Source: Diprion similis (lineage: Eukaryota > Arthropoda > Insecta > Hymenoptera > Diprionidae). Taken from it: DNA of 64,000 nt. The stretch spans positions 22,159,025 to 22,223,024 of the forward strand of contig NC_060108.1 in assembly GCF_021155765.1 (NCBI RefSeq). Reading direction: 5' to 3'. The notes beneath the pieces are model-generated. The model searched no databases. It saw only the letters and a program-made list of their open reading frames with translations, and was not told the DNA's origin. Made by a program: the position numbers and the translations under genes. Shown here in pieces: positions 28,501-40,386 of this stretch; positions within the stretch are counted from its first letter, which is position 1, and each line of letters begins with the position of its first letter.

Positions 28501-31500
28501 GTAGCCGCCCCGTCAAACATCTTTTGTCCCTATTTCCCTGTCCCGCAACACCTGTCGCGTATAAATTTTCTATCTCATAGAAATCCAAATCGAATTTTGC
28601 ACTATCATTTTCATCTTTGCTGTGCATCCCTCCGTAATTTCATCTCCCATTTTTAGAATTTTTTTCTTTTTTTTCTGTTACACGCTATTCGAGGAGGTTA
28701 AAGTGTAATTGTATGTATGTATGTGAAAAATTGAAGAATTGTAGTTGTATGTAAAAAAAATATAACGAAATCTGGTTTCCAAATCACGCTGAAACGATTT
28801 CTGTGTAAGGAAAAGTGGACGTTGAGGATCACTGTAGGGTGTAAAAAGACACGTTGGGTTATTTGTACGGTACGTTAACGACGGCGGGAGGAAGACTGAT
28901 CAAAGAATTCTGTGTAGAAGGTAATTCATTGATCACGGTATAAGGTACTGAGCCAGAAATCGACGAGATAGATCCTTGGTACAAGATTTTCATGCGCTAT
29001 TCAGATCTAATTGCCATCTCATTGTCAGGCTCTCAGTTCAATCCGGATCGATTCACCCCTCGTTGATCGAAAGTTAATTTTCTCACCTTGGATGATAGGG
29101 GAAAAAAATTGTGTGAAGAATAAAATACTAAAAAACTTGTCGCGATGATTTTATCACTTATAATGGAGTTTGAATTAGTTACAAAAATTGTAAAAAAATC
29201 AGGCAATTAGCTAGGAACTCGAATTATATATATACGATTACTCGCAGAGCTGGTTTTCACCTTCCATATTTTAATCACTAATCGAAGCCATCGCAAACAA
29301 ATAGCTGACGAAGACGGAAAATTTGAACTTCCGAAGCAAAGGAAAGAATCCTGAGAGTATAAGCAGCGAGCACGGATTACGATTCGCTTAGTCATTTCCT
29401 ACCGCAACCGCGTCACACGTGATTTTTGCAACAAAGTTTAATCTGCGACCACATGCTACGCACTATCCTCAATTTTGTTTTATAAGGAGATAGAATATAA
29501 ATGTATTTTTTTCGCAAGATTCTGACCGTCGAACTAACTTTCCAAGAGTTTATGAAAGAATTTCACAATCTTTGTGCGAGTCGTAAGCACAGCTCGGAAA
29601 CCGAAAAACATGTAAAAGATTATTCCATTAGAATAATCATACCCTGTAAAAGCTAGCTGCCCCGATTGACGATAAGGTTTAAAAGGACGGAGTCACGGCA
29701 TTCTGCTTCCTGGCTTCTGCAGAGCCGCACTTGTTACCTCCTCAAATAAGGGACGACCCTTCGACCGGGTCCCGAACCGTGGGAGTATTTTGAAAAACAG
29801 GATTATGCGAGGGACTGTGCACTAGGAAATATCTGCCTGCGGTAGCAAGAGACTCGGATTTGCGATTTTTCCGTCTCGGAATCTCAGGTTACCGATCTCA
29901 CAATGCGCAACCCCTCGAGGATTACGATAATTTCTCATCAAGATTGAGAGAAAGGTAGACTCGTCTGGTGTCTCACCTCTCGAAGGTGAATTTGCAAGGT
30001 ACATTCGCAGAGTCAGATCGATCGTCCCTTTGTTGGGTAGATTTCATTGTCCAACAGATTATTCGCTTTATCCGTTTTCTCATTATTCCGACGATAATAT
30101 GTGCTTCGAATCGAACACTTTGCGAAATGACCGCGAGACCGCCATCCGCACTGCCAAATGCCGCTTCTTGCTAAACATGATCTCGTTTCTCGCTTCCTTG
30201 AATTCAGAGGCTGCGACGAGAGAAGCACAGCAGCTGGTGCAACGCGTGAGCGAAGATCAACCACTTGAACTCCTTTTCCTTTTCCCGTCTCGAGTGACGA
30301 GAAATATCGTCGTGCGCGTAAAATATATACAGACGCGTTGTATGTTCGTACGTGTGAATTCTCGCCTGTCGTTTCAAGTCGAGTCAGCTCAACTTCTGCG
30401 GTGTCAAAGACTATCAGCGATTACAATGACGACGAAAATGGTCCGCGGTTATTCAAACCCACATCACGTCCTCGCCGTTGATGCAACGGCAGCTGCAGAC
30501 TCATATATCAGAGAAATGTACGAAAGAATACATGCGAACTGCGAGTAAGTTCCGTCCGAAGTGACCAGATAACGATAAACTTGCGAAATTTTGCAAACAT
30601 GAATTGTAAAATCTACTGCCATTATTGTTTCCGTGTATTGGCAATTGTCATTTATTATAGCACTTGAAGAATCATTTCACTTTTCGCACGTTTAAAAATT
30701 TCGAAACTTGAATCGTGGCTATACGACCAATTCCCGAGATATTTATTTACTCTATATACGATTGAACAAATAGCAATGCCGTTATTTATCAAAGTGTAAA
30801 TAAAACGACAATAAGATTTGCAACAAGATCGATTTCCCTATTCGCAAACTATTTATCGCCACAAAAAATTTCCTCATATTATCTACAATTTTTTTCCATT
30901 CTACGTTCATACGTGCACTCAAGCACCTCCTCGAATCTGTAGGAGAAAATCGAAGGGTTTAATTTGCTCGAATTTTTCCCCCATTCATCTCACAACATCT
31001 TATCATGCAGATTTCCATTTCCATTGCCTAAACCGAACTTTCGAGTATAACGGATTTCTTCTCAGCAGCGAAAAATTGTCTTGATATTTTTAATCACGAA
31101 AAAGAATTGAAAAATCTACATGTATATAAATGTAGACATACATCGGGAGGAAAGAAGATCTGCAATGAACTGCCGACGCTCTGGATCTACTAAACTTCTT
31201 CGACGACGCTCTTGGGAGGGGAACATTTGTACCTAGCAGGCGTTCCAGACATGCAGTCGGGGTTAGTTTGGAAAAAGACGCGACCGAGGTTGGATCGTTG
31301 GGCGTGGTATACCTGAACCGGCATAATCCATCCACCTGCAGACGCGGACAGATCGAGACGGATGCAACGACAAAGATCGATCGGGAAAATGGATGTACTG
31401 TGGCTGGTGAGTAGAGCTCGTAATTCGTATTCGTATTTCTCGGCTGCGATCGTGGTCTATCGATCAATTAATACAAATTCGAATAGTGGATGAAAAATTC

Positions 31501-34500
31501 ATCCTTCATAGTTGATCAATCTTGATTTCTCTGTTTATTGGTGTTCGATATTGCAAACCATCGAAAATACTTAACAAGAAGAAAGAGCAAAATGTTTCGC
31601 TCATATTCATATTTTTTCGCTTCGGCACAGATCGGATTCTTCCTAGGAATCGAGTTTCTCTGCGGCCGAACAACTCTCGCTCACATCTCCGTACTTTCGA
31701 GCCCTAAGGATGCCATTGTGAGTATATAAGTGTGTGTTTAATGTCTAGTTGTAATTTAGAAGCATTGCAAACATTAAAAAATAAATAAACGAGTAACGCT
31801 GGAATCATATATCACAGCCAAGTCTGGGAATATGATTCCAGATTCGTATACATCGCATATCTCAAATGCGAGTAAATCCCTCATTATTCTGGTCTCCAAA
31901 TCCGCAAAACCTACGCAGTTAAGTAATTTTTTTACTTATTTATTTTTTTTTCACATGAGCTGTGAGATCCTTGTAATCAACAAGGGCGAGAAATGTTCTG
32001 ATATTTTTAACGAATCGAAACAGCACAAGAAAGAATTCTTCGAAATACCAAAGCCTCTAATATTGCTAGACTTGAGGAGAACTTGGATTCCCTTTCCTTA
32101 TCAATTTGCCTATACGTTAGAATACAACGAATTAAAAATTGTGAACTGATTCGTCCCTGCAGGGTTACGGAACGCAATACCGATTCCAATACTACGTACG
32201 CGACGAGCACGGGGATTACAAAACTCAGGAAGAAGCTGGAGAAGGTGGAAGCGCACGGGGAAGCTACGCCGTCGAGGAGCCGAACGGTGAGTTGAGAATC
32301 GTCCAATACACGACGGACCTGAGCGGCGGATTCAAGGCGCACATAAAGGTGGATCACGCGGGAAAATCACCGTCAAAACTCCAGGAGATCGACATACCGG
32401 CTGAGGAATTGCGGAAGTTGATGACCGAGAACCGGCGGAAGAAGGCGGAACTGGATATACCGGAAGTGAAATCCTCCAAGAGCTACGTTCTCGGTCCACC
32501 CCGAAAAATGTCTGACATTGTGATGGAGCAGGCGGCGGCGATCAGGGAAATTATATCGAAGGAAATAAAGGCGGAGGAGGAACGCGAGGCGGTGGGAAAA
32601 CTGAAGGTGAAGGGCGGCGAGAATCCCGTGGAGGAAGATCTTGGATCGACGGACGTCGTCGACTGCGACGAGGAAAAAACGGCCACGAAAATTCCGGAAA
32701 CGTCGCTTCCTCGTATTTCCTCACTCCAAGTTGAAGACAAGACAAAACCAACGACCGAGCCAACAATTCCTCCGACGCGCCGTGAAAACGAAGAAACGCA
32801 GGAGCAATCCGTCGACGAGGTCGACTCACCGGACGAAGTTTGCGGATCTGGAGGCTGTCCGTCATATTCCAGTGAAAAAACTGCCAAGGCGGTTTCAACC
32901 GAGGAACAAACTGACGAAAGAAACAATTCCCAGGTAGCGAGGGATAACTCAGAGGTCCCGGAGATTGGGAAAGAGACCGCGACGCTCCAGGAAGGGGATC
33001 TGCAGTCTCCGTTGGTCCACGTTGCGTTGACTTCACGGAAAATCGACGAGAATCCGAGTCTCATTCGGGAAGCGAAGCCGAGTCCCGTAAAAAATTTCAG
33101 CTTCAAGAATCGCATGATGTTCTACAAACCGGCGGATACGAGTCCGAACGGCTCTCTGGATCCGAATCTGCCCAGAAAGTCCGACGGCGTTGAGAAGTCC
33201 GTAAATATTGCCGGAGACTTGGCCAACGAGAATCATGCGAGCACCGAAGGAGAAGAAGAAATTGTGCTGTACTCGCCGCAGGTGGAGAACGGAGAGCAGG
33301 GCAACCGGAAGCGCAGGTTCATCAAGGTACCCTACGAAGTGCTGAGACCCTACTTCGCCAGCGTGCAAGAAGAGGAACAAAAGAAAATGACAAAGTGATC
33401 GGAGGAATAGAGAGAAAATATTATTGTAATAATGGACTGATTTATAGTCTTGCGAAGAATTTGCTATAACGTATTGCTGCGTTCTTACTACGATGTACGT
33501 ACTTACCTTACATACGTAATACGATTAATGAATTTGTGATTTGCACGGTATGATAGTATTTTTATAGATGTATATGAATATATCGTATATACGATGATTA
33601 TACGTATTTTTCAAATATTCATTCGGGTGATTGTGATGGAATTTTTATACATTTTTTATTCATAACGATTTACTTTTCGGTTAATTATACTTATTATTAT
33701 AATGCGTTATTTGCTTCAGGGCATTACGTAAATAAAGTTGAAATTTATACTTCGAGTTAAATTTTAATTTTAATAAATTACCGCTGCCTCGAGTTATAAC
33801 ACCGCAGAAAATAATAATATTTAGGAATTTTATTTACTTGTATATTGATCAGCCCTGGACGACTTCACGCGTTCGTCTAATCTGGGCATAATTTCTTAGC
33901 TTAATATTTAGAAACGGGTTATTTAACGGTGGTGGTAATGATTTTGGTAAATGGGTCGGTGCCACGTGCAATTTTGATAATAATCGCGATGGTTTGTGAG
34001 GTGCGACCACAACACACAACCTGTGTTGAAACGACTGACAATTTTACGCACTGTATAGTCCGAACTACCTACGATGTATAGTGTATACCCTTGAATTTTA
34101 CGTATAGTAAATAAATAGATAGTTGAGTGAATGAATAAATGAGCAAACAAACAACTGTTGCATTTTTTTGTAAACCCGTCATTTATACGAGGAAAAAAAC
34201 CAAAACTTTCAGGGACGCAATAGAATTTTTAGGAATAATGTAATAGATAAAATGATAAGAAACATCGACACTCACCAAACCAGCTCGGCGCAGCAGATTC
34301 TGATTCACAGGATCGGTGAGCTTAATTTTCTTGTAGAGCGGATGCCGTTCGTAGTAGCTAATCAGCTCAACCAAACTCTCAAACTGGACTGTTCCAATAG
34401 TGTAAAGACGACCATCCTGCTTTATTCTACAATGCTTGATCTTTCTCTCTGCCCTGTGTTAGAGCGAACAAAAGTTAGAGAACTAAGAATCGATATCCAT

Positions 34501-37500
34501 CACAAATGATCGGTGGAAATAAAATTGGGCCTTAAAGGTAATATTAACAGGGCATGTCTGCATTCGTAAAAGTGAAAATGTAAGAGAAGAACAATTTTTT
34601 GAAATTTACCTAAAGGAAATAGCGTATGAATTGACTTCCTTCTCACTAGGCCTCACCAAAAAGACTCCATCGGCAGATACTCGTCTCAGCATATCTTCCG
34701 CTTCGCCACGAGTACAATCGGCATGCCACCATTCCTTTTCTTCATGTTTACTTGGCTGAGGAACTGGCTCTCGTAGAGTTATCAAAAATTCCTACACCCC
34801 ATAAAATTAGACAATCGATAAATCAGTGTATTATATCACTTGTCGTAAGATAGTACGAAAGTCGATTCAAGATAATCAAATAACTTTCAAAAGATCACGG
34901 TCGAAATTTTTTTTGTTGCGCAGCGGTAAAAACCGAGGAAACTCAGTTATCGCAATCCCAGAATTATTGCGTGTCTTCATAATGCTGAAAGAATATGAAA
35001 TCACAAGAGAAACGTTCAAATTAATTACCTGAGTTCTAAGTGGATGAGTACGGTAGTGAGTAATTAGACTATAGAGACTATCGAAACAGTTTGTTTCTAT
35101 CAAGTAGAATTTCGTTTGACCCATGTGTTGCTTGATCTTAATGCGACCGTGATTGACCGTGCCCTGCCTCCAAAATGAGAGACAATAATCTCCTACAAAA
35201 GTGAAACTTTGTCTGACTAGGAACGTGCCGTCTCCCAAATGTGAATAACGTTTGAGTAGTTCCTCAGCTTCTTCTCTATCTCTTCCCAGCTTTCCATGGA
35301 ACCATTTCTCTCCAAAATGCAATTCGTCGTTTGGCACGCCCTTTCAGTAGAGTAACAAAAAGGAATCATATTTCGCATCAATATCATTAATTGAATTTAC
35401 GTGCACGGAAAGAAAAATGTTGTAGATTTTACATCTCCTATGGTGAATATATGACAATTGCAGCAAGATTTACAGATCCAGTAATAAGAGTTACAACATG
35501 CTTAGGTAGATGTACCACAATTGATGTAGATTTGACTCCAAAAAAGTTTTGTCCGTATATTCATCACGATAAATGTAAAATCTAGATTACATTTTTTTCC
35601 ATGTATGCTTAAATTTAGACGTCAACCACGAACGGGATTTCCCGAGTGCGCACTCACTTCCGGCGGTCTGTGAATAATGCCTTCTTCCTCGTCATCGTGA
35701 TTTGCCTCTGGAGGTTTCGAATATCTATCCGTATAGTGCAATTTCTGGCCGGTTAGAACGAAGAAATGAGGATTCCACACTTTATCGATTGGATCTTCAA
35801 GGAATAGGACGCCTTTTTCCCCGATATTCCTAAGATCCATTTCTTGTCTATTGTCATCATTTTGGGGAATGAACAGATTCTCGTCTACTCCGTCCGGAAG
35901 TTTTTTATGTTTCAGTAAAATTTTTCGCCGCAATGCGTCCGGCGATGGAAGAACAGTTTCGTTTTTATCCACGCGCTGGGATACCAGCATATCACCAAAT
36001 ATATCCCGCATCCAACTCGCCATTTTGCGCTGCTGGGGTAACGTACAGTTATCCTCAATCGAAAGAATGACTGGAAATCTATAAAGAGAAATTGCGGGGA
36101 CGTTTTGTAAGGATTTGAATCAGTGAAACTTGACTATTGTTCTTCTATCGATAATTATTTCAGGATTGATCATACTCGGATGTGGCAAAGGCGTGTTCCT
36201 TGATCGTTTTTATAACGTCCACAAACTTGATCCTACTTGTGAAAGTGTGCCCGTGGTAAATAATCGGCATTCCATCGGGTCCGTCCCAGCAATCTAGTTC
36301 AATACATCTACAGCCAGCCCGCAGAGCTCTGACATATGCTTGACAGCTACTTTCACTGAATACTTGATCACCAGTCAAGTACCTGTTTGAATTTTTAACT
36401 AATTATAAAACTATTCCAAGTACATCACATAGTAAATGACATATTGAGAAAAGTAAACCAGCGAAGGTGGGCTCACGTGTTGTGAGACGATGCAATCCAA
36501 TAATCACTCAAAGGTTTGGTCATGTCGTGCGTGACTTGATCATTCCTAGCATCCCAAATCTCGTTCTGTTTAGAGTATAAAAAGTCGATGAACTCTGAAA
36601 AAATGAAGTAGGGCTCCTGAATGTCCCTTTGGGGATCCTGAAGGTATTCTCTTATGAAGCGGGATACGTCCTGTTCGATATTTCCCAGTGGATCCTGTTG
36701 CTCTATTAGTAAGAAGTTGCGAAACGCTTGGAGAGTAACTGTTTGTCCACTTTCCGAATAACCCACCAATTTATCCCAGTCAGCGAAGTTCTAAGTGACA
36801 AAACATCTTACGATTGCTATAAAGTCAAACTTTAGTGAGGATTTTAACCATACATACATTTGCGATATTATCAAACATCAGCTTGTGGTAAAGAGTAACA
36901 AAATCGTCAAAGCCCAACTCTGTTCTGTTCCTTGTATCAACATCTTCGAACATCTCTCTTAGCCGGTTGGTCATAATCTTACAGTTCACTCTTGGTAAGA
37001 AAGCCTTGACATCCTTCAGGGTGACCCTATTAATGAAACTATACTTAAAACAGTTGAATCATTCATGCTTTAATTCAAATAATAGTCATGCGGAATTCCA
37101 AATTAACGGACATATGTTCATTCGTATTCTTGGCGTTATGAGTTATAAGATGAAACCTTTTGGGTTCCTGTTCAACTGCGCTTGCACTACAGACTGATAG
37201 ACTGTATTGATTTTCTCTGCTTCTATTGCGTATAGTTATTGATAGATAAGACAGTTTATCAGGCAGACTAATTCAGCGTATTATCTGATATTGATTCAGC
37301 TGGTAATTCTAATGCTATTTCTGTTCCTGGAAAATCACGTAAGGATAAAATAGTCCAGGTTGGATTGCGGATATTTTTTCTAGCTGAACTTCCAGTATTT
37401 AGCAAAGCTGTTGGAATGAGCTGACACAGATAATATCAAGCTTTTTTAAGCTCTGACTTACGACTCCCTGGTGTTTTCCATCGAGTAAAACTCCTTCCTT

Positions 37501-38150
37501 AGCCATCTTTCAACTTGCAGCGGATATGGAGCATTAATGGTATCTTGAACCAAATGACGAAGGCCTCGCACCCAGAGCTCGCACTCTGTTTCACTAATTG
37601 CTGGAGAATCAATTTAAAATTAGTTACTAGCATACGAAAAAGAGGTAGAATCTAAATCTTGTCAAAGGTACGACATAAAATAATATAGTAGAATACTAAT
37701 TGCATACCAAATTTTACATAATCAACCTATTTTTCAATGGTTTTACTTACCAGATATAGATAATGTTTTCAGGCGAAACTCAGAGCCATAGTAAACAACA
37801 AAGCATCTCATGGATTCCATTCTCCTGGAATCCTCCGGCCACTTTTCAAAATCTTCGTAGTTTTTTCCAACTCTTACTTCCTTGATCTCTCTTATTTCAA
37901 CTGAAAAAGAATACGTACGACAAAATAGAGAGGCTCACATAAAAGCACAGGGTACAGAAATAATTCTGAGGTTCGTACCTGCGCCTTCGAATGGTCTGAA
38001 CGTAGCGCTCCTCGACCAAACTATTTGCCTAGTTTCTCTACGTATCAACAGCGTCTTTTTCTCAGGTCTCTTGCGTGGGAAAAACCTGGTGACCACTGTT
38101 CCCCGTTCCAAACGGCTTATGATTTGCTCCATCTCTGGTATTCCGTTCAT
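22577..38150 (-). CDS. PLCG1: Phospholipase C-gamma (Drosophila small wing orthologue)
   Basis: Hydrolyses PIP2 to IP3 and diacylglycerol downstream of receptor tyrosine kinases at the plasma membrane. The model has 18 coding exons and 1222 residues: 38150-37979, 37900-37751, 37600-37462, 37026-36858, 36790-36477, 36382-36176, 36078-35658, 35340-35029, 34791-34610, 34453-34276, 25823-25758, 25120-24929, 24435-24214, 24113-23907, 23782-23401, 23281-23142, 22884-22777, 22684-22577. Domains: PH (about 10-145), EF hands, PLC-X (catalytic His in SSHNT at about 312 and YHGH at about 357, ELDCWDG metal site), nSH2 (GTFLVRQS), cSH2 (GVFLVRPS), SH3 ([15 protein letters not shown]), second split-PH half, PLC-Y ([14 protein letters not shown]), C2. 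An 8.45 kb intron separates cSH2 from the SH3 linker. A second, untranslated first exon probably lies further upstream. One boundary (23907) may be off by one base. Confidence 0.95.
25824..31122. other. PLC-gamma giant intron, part proximal to the SH3 exon
   Basis: 5.3 kb of intronic DNA with no gene I can support. It includes an imperfect trinucleotide microsatellite (AAT/GAT units, 25941-25990), a GC-rich block with a TATA-like site near 26156, and a 172-codon open frame at about 30030-30548 on the plus strand that lacks domain features, an ATG at its left edge and splice support. Confidence 0.5.
26156..26162 (+). promoter_or_regulatory. Candidate TATA box inside PLC-gamma intron
   Basis: TATAAAG sits in an unusually GC-rich block (about 26085-26300) in otherwise AT-rich intron. 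A possible splice donor (AAATGTAAGA) follows near 26386. It could be an alternative distal promoter and first exon for the nested cuticular gene or for a non-coding RNA. No protein is supported. Confidence 0.2.
31123..31130 (+). promoter_or_regulatory. TATA box of the nested cuticular gene
   Basis: TATATAAA lies 259 bases before the start codon at 31389. The sequence between them becomes GC-richer and has no upstream ATG with a long frame, which fits a normal 5' UTR of about 230 bases. Confidence 0.5.
31389..33398 (+). CDS. Cuticular protein with R&R chitin-binding domain and long charged tail
   Basis: Predicted secreted exoskeleton protein of 446 residues, nested in a PLC-gamma intron on the opposite strand. 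Exons: 31389-31406 (only MDVLWL), 31631-31717, 32163-33398. The first two exons join into a clean signal peptide ([18 protein letters not shown], cleavage near residue 23). The Rebers-Riddiford chitin-binding region follows at about 36-100, with the pattern [15 protein letters not shown], then [20 protein letters not shown] and GGFKAHI. Residues about 110-446 are low-complexity, rich in Glu, Lys, Ser, Thr and Pro, with no second domain; the end is [15 protein letters not shown] then a Glu/Lys tail. Most R&R proteins are far shorter outside the domain. Signal peptide split by an early phase-0 intron is typical for insect cuticular genes. AATAAA at 33731-33736 probably ends the transcript. Confidence 0.85.
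33399..34275. other. 3' flank of cuticular gene, rest of PLC-gamma intron
   Basis: AT-rich, holding the cuticular gene 3' UTR and poly(A) signal (33731-33736) and then the beginning of the giant PLC-gamma intron (donor GTGAGT at 34275 on the minus strand). Nothing else seen. Confidence 0.6.
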
Positions 38151-40386
38151 TTTGGGGAGAATTTGGTAACAACAATCTGAAAAATTGACAGCAAAGTAGA
38201 TGGTTTCAAAAGAGAATTTGAGAAAGGTGAGACACAGATGAGGAATGCTTGTGTGACTATATAAAGTTCTGTTTACGAATTCAATGAATTTTGAAACACG
38301 AGTAAATATTGTTTTTAGACGTCGGAGATTCTAGCTAACCTTAAAATCTTTTACAAGTATGTACATTCAAAGCTGGGAAATCAGTAAAAATCAGTCGAAG
38401 TACGAAATACCGCAAGTAAGTGTGTACAATTGTTATACCCGATGTAACAGGGCAACATAACCCATAACGGAAAACTCTCTCTTTTTAATTTCACCACTGT
38501 CAACAAGATTAAAATTTCATGTGCCACACGAACCTTTCACACTCTCTATTTAATTGTAAGACGTAAGTATATAGCGTTATAATAATGTTTGCATCAAGCA
38601 GAAGTGAGTTTTGCGATGTTATTATTTTATAACCGGGTTACATCTTATCATAAAATTCAGCGTTCTGCTTTCTCAGTTTTCTTAAATTCGTACAAACAGC
38701 ATTAAAATACACAATCCCATCACATGCATATACACTCCATATCGAGTACCTTGTAATTTATTTATTTATTTATTTTTTCTAAGTACATACATGATGTTTT
38801 ACCTTATATTCTAATGAGGAGATATATATTGCACGATGTAAATGCGGTTAAAAATGATACCGTTTTATCATATATCCGTTGTCATCAACTGTCACATTAT
38901 TGTCGAAGAAATATTCGACCGCTGTGCGACTAAGCTCCCGACAAACATATCGAGCAACAACAATATATCCGTATACTTTCGGGACATCCAAGTCAATGTT
39001 ATACGGCACTACACGTATGTCGCACGATGCTGTACACATTCATGCATAGAAATGGAATAGTCAAATCAAATAGTATATCGCGATGCACGGATGCGTACAC
39101 TACTTAAAGTCTGCGCGAACCAGCGGAAGACGGCGGGCAACAACACCAACTTTACTGTTCTGTCTGTTTTCAGCTATGATTGTGAGTTTTGTGAGTTCGA
39201 ACCTGCCTTCACGGTTCGAACGCGATTGAAATCGCCTGCTGGCGATAGATATTCATTCGCCTTTGCGCAAGCGGCTTGCGAACGGCGCGACTGCGAGTGG
39301 CGGCCGCCGTCATTTCAATTCGATAACAGGAAATTCATTGCCCAGGCAACTCCATGGCAGCCGTGTGACTGCTATGCGGATAACCGGATAACCACATTTA
39401 TATTTGCAGAAATCAATCCGTCGGCAGAAATTTACCGAAGCTAATCTCCGCCGCTTGAGCAACGGTTCTTCTCTGATTCACACGCTCAAAATTAATGGAA
39501 ATTACACTTCCGGGTCTGACTAGAACAATATAGGATAATTCAAGTTTACCAAATAACTCGTCGAACAGGGAAAACGGAACGATTATAGATATAAATCGAA
39601 GTACGTACATACTAGGAATTTTATTCGTACACGGATAAAATGTAATTTGGAATTAAATTTGAAGGTAAAAAAAAAAAAAAACCGAAATCTTGGTATATGA
39701 GAAGAAGTATGCATCTATCTTCATGAGTTTGAGAACGGTTTGAGTATGCTAAAAATTAGGGATACTGCGTACTGCAGTATTAACTGGCGGTTAAACCGAG
39801 TGTATGATAACACTTTCTTCTGACCCTAATTACGAACAGGATGCGATCAAAGGACATACAGTTATGTATGTACAAAGCTAAGTTCCTTCTAATTCAAGGA
39901 TTCTCGACGCGTACTGAAAATGAGAAACATATTTCCAGGCAAGGAATCGAGACGCATTTTTCGGAGCGTCATTCGTCCCCTTCTAGGTGCATTTTTACTA
40001 AGTAGGTGCAGGAATACACGCATCTCGGTTTTGCTTGTCGAATTTTGCTGGCAACGACGTAGGCGTGCCTGGACTTCACTTCGATGTGCCGCAAGAGCTT
40101 CACGCACTTGTCGCAGCTTCGGCACATGGCAGCAGCTGTCGATCGGACACCGGATTTTCGTGCAGCGTTCAGCCAATCGGGTGTTTTCACTTCCCACCAT
40201 GTTGCTATTTTCCGCGCTTTGATTCGCCGATTGATCTCTTGTACCTGCATGTGGCACCGAACGAGAGAATTTTCTGATGCAATAGACGTCAGAAAGTATT
40301 TTTCATTCTTCCAATAAACCTGTTAAATATATTCTCGAAAGAACCAAATTACGTACAAAAGGAAAAGTACTGTGATTCTGCTCAAC
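38151..40386. promoter_or_regulatory. Divergent 5' region between PLC-gamma and eIF2-beta
   Basis: A strong acceptor (TTTTTCAG on the minus strand, about 38180) lies 29 bases before the PLC-gamma ATG, so a non-coding first exon should lie further right. A GC-rich block at about 39085-39400 (with CGGAAG, GGCGGGC, CGGCCGCCG words) is the best promoter candidate for one or both genes. Open frames at 39091-39444 and 39889-40260 have no recognisable product. Confidence 0.45.

Noticed and set aside
30030-30548. 172-codon plus-strand open frame inside the PLC-gamma intron
   Set aside because: No ATG at its left end, no domain or signal peptide, and no splice context. Composition does not look codon-biased like the neighbouring genes.
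32483-33115. Long minus-strand open frames opposite the cuticular gene
   Set aside because: They are antisense shadows of the charged, GC-richer exon 32163-33398; Ser/Arg-rich nonsense composition.
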